DNA from: Akebia trifoliata
Lineage: Eukaryota > Streptophyta > Magnoliopsida > Ranunculales > Lardizabalaceae
NCBI GenBank assembly: GCA_017979445.1
Contig: CM030704.1
Span: forward strand, 12,569,658-12,633,657
Length of the DNA: 64,000 bases
Reading direction: 5' to 3'
In this document: positions 58,663-64,000 of the stretch, one piece after another
How the letters are laid out: every line of letters starts with the position of its first letter
Numbering within the stretch: the stretch's first letter is position 1
Made by a program: the position numbers and the translations under genes
Notes under the pieces: generated by a model
What the model saw: the letters and a program-made list of their open reading frames with translations, nothing else
Told to the model about the DNA's origin: nothing
Database searches by the model: none

Positions 58663-61600
58663 TGTGAATACACCTCAAATTTCGTATCCAAGGACCCGAC
58701 TCAAATTTTGTATCCATGTGTGATTGACGAGACATTTAATTCAGTTTTTAAATATTAACTAGATTAAAGTCAAATCAATATATAATGAATAAAAAAAATA
58801 TTAATCTCTAACAACTAACTAGTTTTAAGATACCTACGACTTTGAAAAATCATAAATTAGTGTAAATAATAGATATTGATATCCATAATACAATTCGAAA
58901 CTTTAAAAAACCTATTAATACTTTAAAAATATGTTAATGACTCAGAAAAATACCAGATACCTCCAAAAATGATAAAATCGATCTACTTTTTTCTCTAACC
59001 TGTCGACATTCAATGAATATAGAAAACTCTAATTTATATGATTTTTAAAGAATTCGTTATAAATCCTAATCAAATATCTTAGAGTGTATATTCAAGAGTA
59101 AAAATTAAGAATTTTAAAAATAATCAATAAATAATTTAATATATAGTATCTTCAATAAGAATGTATCAAATATAAGTTTTAATTGAAAATGCATGCTTAT
59201 TGTGATTCCTAAAATGTGTTCAGTATAAAAATCATATAAATTTCATTTTATCAAATTTGTATATGAAACCAAAAGGGCATAAAATTAGATAGAAAATTTC
59301 ACAACTTTCATATTTTATAATTTTTCCAAATACTAATAAAAATATGTGTGATTTTGATTAAAAATCAGTAATATATATTTTAGTACAGAAAACAAGCATA
59401 AATGTTCATCAATGAAAAATACATTTAAAATATCAAACTATCGAGATAATTCCTAAGATAAATTCTTACATCTTCTTAGGCATATTAGAAACTTATAATA
59501 AAAATTTCAAGTAAAAAATCATATTTATGGAGATCATGAAAATTAGAGAAATAGATAATAGTTAAATGATTTCACCAAAACTTTATTTTTTCATCAAATC
59601 AAATTCTTCTTAAAAAATACTATCAATACATAAATCTTCACTCCAATTTATATAAACAAATTACATCTCAAAGTAAATAAATAATGATAGTTAAAAGATT
59701 ATATATTCCTAAAATTTATTCTCCACTCCCATTAAGCTAATCTTTTAGGTAAACATATCCTAAAAATGTTAATCACAAGGGTGATTAGATAAATCTAATA
59801 CATTTCACACAAAATAAATTAGTCTTAGTATATTTATTTACAAAACAATCAATGATATATATATATATATAAAAAAGGTGAATTCATGAAGTCTACACAA
59901 CCCAAAGTGACTATTAGTCAGTCAATCGTTAAGTATGCTTAAATCAATTATCAAACTCGACCAACTGTTAGATTATCTCTATATATGAAATTTTCTGAAC
60001 AGGATTTTATCACTTTTATTTTTCTCAACTACAACTCAATTTCATCATTGTATGTAATGCATGATTATAATACAATTCATCATACCTTATGCATAGGTAT
60101 GCTAATTCAAGAATTAAATCACAAATCTATATTAACATTCACAGTCATAATTATTTACGTAAAGTTATTTGATATAATTCATTTGTATAATTTAAAATAA
60201 ATAAATAAATAAATTATATATTAATCTCTAACAACTAACTAGTTTTGAAATACCTACGACTTTGAAAAATTATAAATCGACATAGAAAATTCATAACGAT
60301 ATCCATAAACCAATTCGAAACTTTAAGAAATCTATTAATATTTAAAAATATGTTCATGACTAATAAAAATGTTAAACAACTTCAAAAATAATAATATCTA
60401 TTTTTTTTTAACCTGTCGACTTTCAACGAACTTAGAAAAATCTTATTTGTATGAATTTTAAAGAATTTGTTATAAATCCAAATTAAGTGATCTCAAAGTC
60501 TATATTCAAAACTAAAAAATTAAGGATTTTGAAAATAATAAGTAAATAATTTAATATATAGTATCTTCAATGAGAATATATCAAAATATAAGTTTTAATT
60601 AAAAATTCATATATATTATGATTCTTAATATATGTTCAATGTAAAAAACATATAAATTTCATTTTATAAACTTTTTAAATGAAATCAAAACGGTGTAAAA
60701 AGAGATACAAAATTCCATAATTTTTATGTTTCATACTTTTCCATAATATGAATAAAAATAAGTGTGATATTTATTGGAAATCAACAATATAGTATTTTTG
60801 CATAAAAAACGACCATAAGTTTTCATTAATGATAAATACGTTTAAAATATCAAACTATCGAGATAATTCCTAAATTAAATTCTTACATCTTCTTAGGCTT
60901 ATCAAAAATCTATAATAAAATCTTATTTATAGAAATCTATGAGATTAGAGAAATACATAAGAATCAAATGATTCCACCAAAACTTTATTTATTAATCCTA
61001 TCAAATTTTTATTAAAAAATATCACCAATGCATAAATTTTCACTCCAATTTAAAAAAATATATATACATTTTAAAATAAATAAATAAAGACAATTAAAAG
61101 ATGATAACTTCCTGAAATTATTCTCTACTCCCGTTAAGTTAATCTTCTCGGTAAATATATCCTTAAAATGTTACTCGTAAGGGTAAATTTGATAAATCTA
61201 ATATATTTCATACAAAATCAATTAATCTGAGTATCTATATTTATAAAATAATTAATGATGCCAAAAAAAAGTAAATGCATAAAGTCTACACATCGAAACT
61301 GACTATTACTGCGATCAATCAACTGTTAATTATGGTCCAATCAATTATTCGGTTCGACCAACTGTTAGGTTATACTATATACGAGATCTCCTGTACATGA
61401 TTTTATCATATTTTATTTTTTTCAACTACAATTCAATCTCATCATTGTTTGCAATGAATGATTATAATGCAATTCATCTCACCTTATACACATTCAAGAA
61501 TTAAATCATAAATTTATATTAACATTCGCAAGCATAATTTTTTAAGAAAATTTATTTGATATTATTCATCTATAAAATATTAAAAACAATATATTGATTT

Positions 61601-62296
61601 TATAATCATATTTGTTGTAGATATAAAATTCAATTTTACTAAAATGGAAGGAAATTGCAATAAAATACTTAGCTAAATATTTTTATATGAACTGTAAAAG
61701 ATCCAACAAAACTCTCTTATCCAAATCGCAATGCTCCTCAAATTAGATTTTCTTTACGATAAGAAACTTAAATTCACCTCTTCGTTTCCTATGTTGTCCG
61801 TTTCGTCGTCTATGAAGCTCGAATCAATTCGCTTTTGAGTTTTATCTCTTAGATCTTGATAAAACCTTTGTAAAAAAAATAAGACTTCAATTATCAAATT
61901 AAATGACGACTAGTGATAAAAAGTATTTAAGAAAATAAAGAACTATAATGGGATTGAGATTTTTAATGAGTATTTTCCTTGAGATTTTCATTACCACATG
62001 TTTCACTCACAGAAAAAAGGGGTTTTGAAATAGCAGAACCTTTGCTACATGTGAACAACACTCATCTTTTGTTATTACTAAAATAGGATTCTCAATCTCT
62101 ATAACTAAATATCTTACAATTCTATTTAATTACAATCTAATGCCATACTCACATTTAATTCAACCAAATTGGCAAAAACTCCCCTTATTGATATTTATTT
62201 AATAAATCACACTAGATTTAATTATTTAAAACCATTGAATTAATTAAAATTATCAATTTACCCTTTAATATAATTATTTAATATTGGGATATTACA
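58663..62296 (-). mobile_element. LTR-like insertion (about 3.6 kb) splitting a MITE
   Basis: On the minus strand it starts TGTAATATCCCAATATTAAA at 62296, like plant gypsy LTRs, and the plus end near 58663 reads TGTGAATACACC, so ends would be TG..CA. No clean TSD is seen (GGATG follows 62296), so the left boundary is approximate. The body holds a 1.4-kb tandem duplication and no coding region. Confidence 0.45.
58790..61600. repeat. Tandem duplication, period about 1.4 kb
   Basis: TTAATCTCTAACAACTAACT is at 58801 and again at 60221 (1420 bp). CGACCAACTGTTAG recurs at about 59958 and 61355 (about 1397 bp). The two units are diverged, AT-rich and non-coding. Confidence 0.9.
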
Positions 62297-62530
62297 GGAT
62301 GATTTCTATGTAACCCTATTCCGAAACTTCTAACCCCATGTTTACAAGTTGAAGAATAGTGGACCATCCATTTCTTTATAAATCACTTTTGATGGGGTTA
62401 AAAGTTTCGGAATAGGTTAATTTTTTGTGAGGTTGATCTCCTCATCATAGAGATCATGCTCACAAAATTAGGCTATTCTGAAGACAAAATGTATTGGCTA
62501 AATAGTTTATCCCCCCACCCCCACCCCCAC
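62297..62530. mobile_element. Fold-back MITE copy N, right half
   Basis: GGATGATTTCTATG, ATTCCGAAACTTCTAACCCC, the CAAGTTGAAGAATAG spacer, the second hairpin core, and right arm CAAAATGTATTGGCTAAATAG. The right arm is complementary to the left arm at 58588-58620. TA tract follows. Confidence 0.75.
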
Positions 62531-62699
62531 TATATATATCTATCTTGACATTGTGATATCGTGCGAAAGTAATTAATATCTAACAACCTTTAACACTCTT
62601 TTTTAGAAGTATATGTAGTCATTGGTTCAACAAGAGGCAATTCATAAAAGAAAAATGCATAACCAATGAAGGTCAATGAGTAGAAATAAGCACCAATCA

Positions 62700-64000
62700 T
62701 TTTTATAGAGATTTGAGGGTCGTGATTTGGATTAATCTATATGGGTTTAGGAGTCGCCACCATTCAATGTTTTAGGTATGAATGGGCCCTAAAAATTTTC
62801 TTGGAAAATCTTTTTTTTTTCTCATAGTGATTCACATTCAATGCATGTTATGTCCACCTAAGAGGCTAGGGTAGGGAGATTTGGTTGGGGGACAAGGAAT
62901 ATGTTAGACACCTTGTCCCACCCATCAACTGATGGTTGCCAAAGAAAGCTATAAATGAAATAGAGAAACTAATGTACTTTGGAAGATAGAATAGATTATA
63001 GAGAAGTTTAAAGTCCAACAGACTATAGTTCAACCTACAAAAACCCTAAAAAGAAATGATGAGCAAGTTATATACAAAAGTATAGGCTTACTGAACTTTT
63101 TTCTAAACTAGAGGATTTGGTGTTAATCACCATGGATTTCACCCCATTTGCCTTTAAGCTATTTTTCAAACATTCATGTACCCTTAGGAGGTTTTATTTG
63201 TGTTGATTAACCTTAGAGACATGTCCATAGGTTAGACATACCCTTGGAGAGAGACTAAACGATATGCATGCAATTTTGTCCACTTTGGAACTGTTTTGTT
63301 GACTTAGAGAGTTATGTATAAGTCTAGGAAGACCTCCACCTTTGACTCTTAACTCTTTTTTAAAATAATAAATAAAGTGGTGAATGCTCAAGGTGTATGC
63401 ATGAATAGATTTGTGAAGGAAAAGATTACCTCAATAAAGAAGGATTACTCTTTTCATCTTTAGTCATTAAAAAAAGAAAACTAAACTAAAAGAACTTAAA
63501 AGTAAAGTGTCATAAACATAAAAGAAATTTGAAATAACTTGCATTAATATTGAATAATACTAGAACTTGTTGGAGGACTTAATAGGGGAAGATGGCTTCT
63601 CAAAGAGAAGACTTACTCATTTCAACCCTATGCCCTTGAAAGAAATCAAAAGAACTACACTGTAAAGAACTTGAACTTAAGCAAAAATATAAAAAAGATT
63701 AGGTGAGAAAGAGATAAGCAAATGAACTTAAGTAGATTAAAAAAATCAGCCTTTAGGTCCCCCACCCTACGTTAGTATTTTCCTTCTTTCTAACTCCTTC
63801 TAACTTTAGAGTTTCCAAAGATGTGAGTAGAGATTTGGGCAGAATTTTATTACTCTAAAACTCTCCTCCTTTATTTGCCTTGAGGAGTCCTCTATCTCTA
63901 TTTATAGAGTTTTGAGAGATCTCTTGGGGTAAAAATGTTTAATCCTAAGGACTTTAGGAAATGACACAAGAAAGGTATAGGAAACTCTTTTGATTTTGTA
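62700..64000 (-). mobile_element. Partial LTR related to the 38714 solo LTR
   Basis: Plus text TTTAGGAGTCGCCACC (about 62748) and GAATATGTTAGACACCTTGTCC (about 62898) match the U5 motifs of the other LTRs, and TATAAATA lies on the minus strand at 63906-63899. It continues past the window edge. Confidence 0.55.
63899..63906 (-). promoter_or_regulatory. LTR TATA box
   Basis: TATAAATA on the minus strand, as in the LTR at 38714-40742. Confidence 0.5.

Overview
The window looks like an intergenic block of a large, repeat-rich flowering-plant nuclear genome. It is AT-rich and carries plant-type introns, a PIF/Harbinger transposon with its Myb-like partner gene, plant L1 LINE, copia and gypsy remnants, tRNA-derived SINEs and many MITEs. 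The broken host-gene pieces (biotin synthesis, Dicer-like, SKP1) are plant-like, most probably eudicot; the species cannot be told from the sequence. I see no complete host gene. Almost everything is mobile DNA in several layers of nesting, and the annotation rests on target-site duplications (TSDs), splice sites, primer-binding sites (PBSs) and motifs read directly from the sequence.

Layout. 1-4868: PIF/Harbinger element on the minus strand (transposase running off the left edge, intact Myb/SANT-like ORF, candidate right end). 5453-10166: about 12 adjacent fold-back MITEs separated by (TA)n tracts. 10674-14931: 4.26-kb solo LTR with TSD ATACC. 15091-16100: two SINEs. 16464-19407: another solo LTR (TSD CAACA), inserted 40 bp from a Dicer-like exon. 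19448-22335: two Dicer-like exons and two KAPA-synthase (BIOF) exons in the same orientation, both genes broken. 22479-22690: a third SINE. 23400-28700: copia and other LTR debris. 28737-34430: degenerate L1 LINE lying between two pieces of a copia LTR. 34448-35968: solo LTR (TSD GTAGT). 36284-37230: copia PBS and gag remnant, then a gypsy integrase scrap. 37279-42295: chromovirus-like LTR interrupted by a solo LTR at 38714-40742 (TSD CACAC).

42508-58122 is the most notable object: one gypsy element bounded by a perfect GTAGG TSD. Its 5' LTR is split into two pieces in opposite orientation by an inversion of about 9.9 kb. It carries two copies of the integrase-to-3'-end segment in inverted orientation, a nested solo LTR (47425-49166, TSD ACGTC) and an SKP1 fragment. 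58568-62530: a MITE split by a 3.6-kb insertion that holds a 1.4-kb tandem duplication. 62700-64000: start of another LTR that continues beyond the window.

The elements do not form a pathway. The coherent story is repeated insertion, LTR-LTR recombination to solo LTRs (five with perfect TSDs), local tandem amplification and capture of gene fragments.
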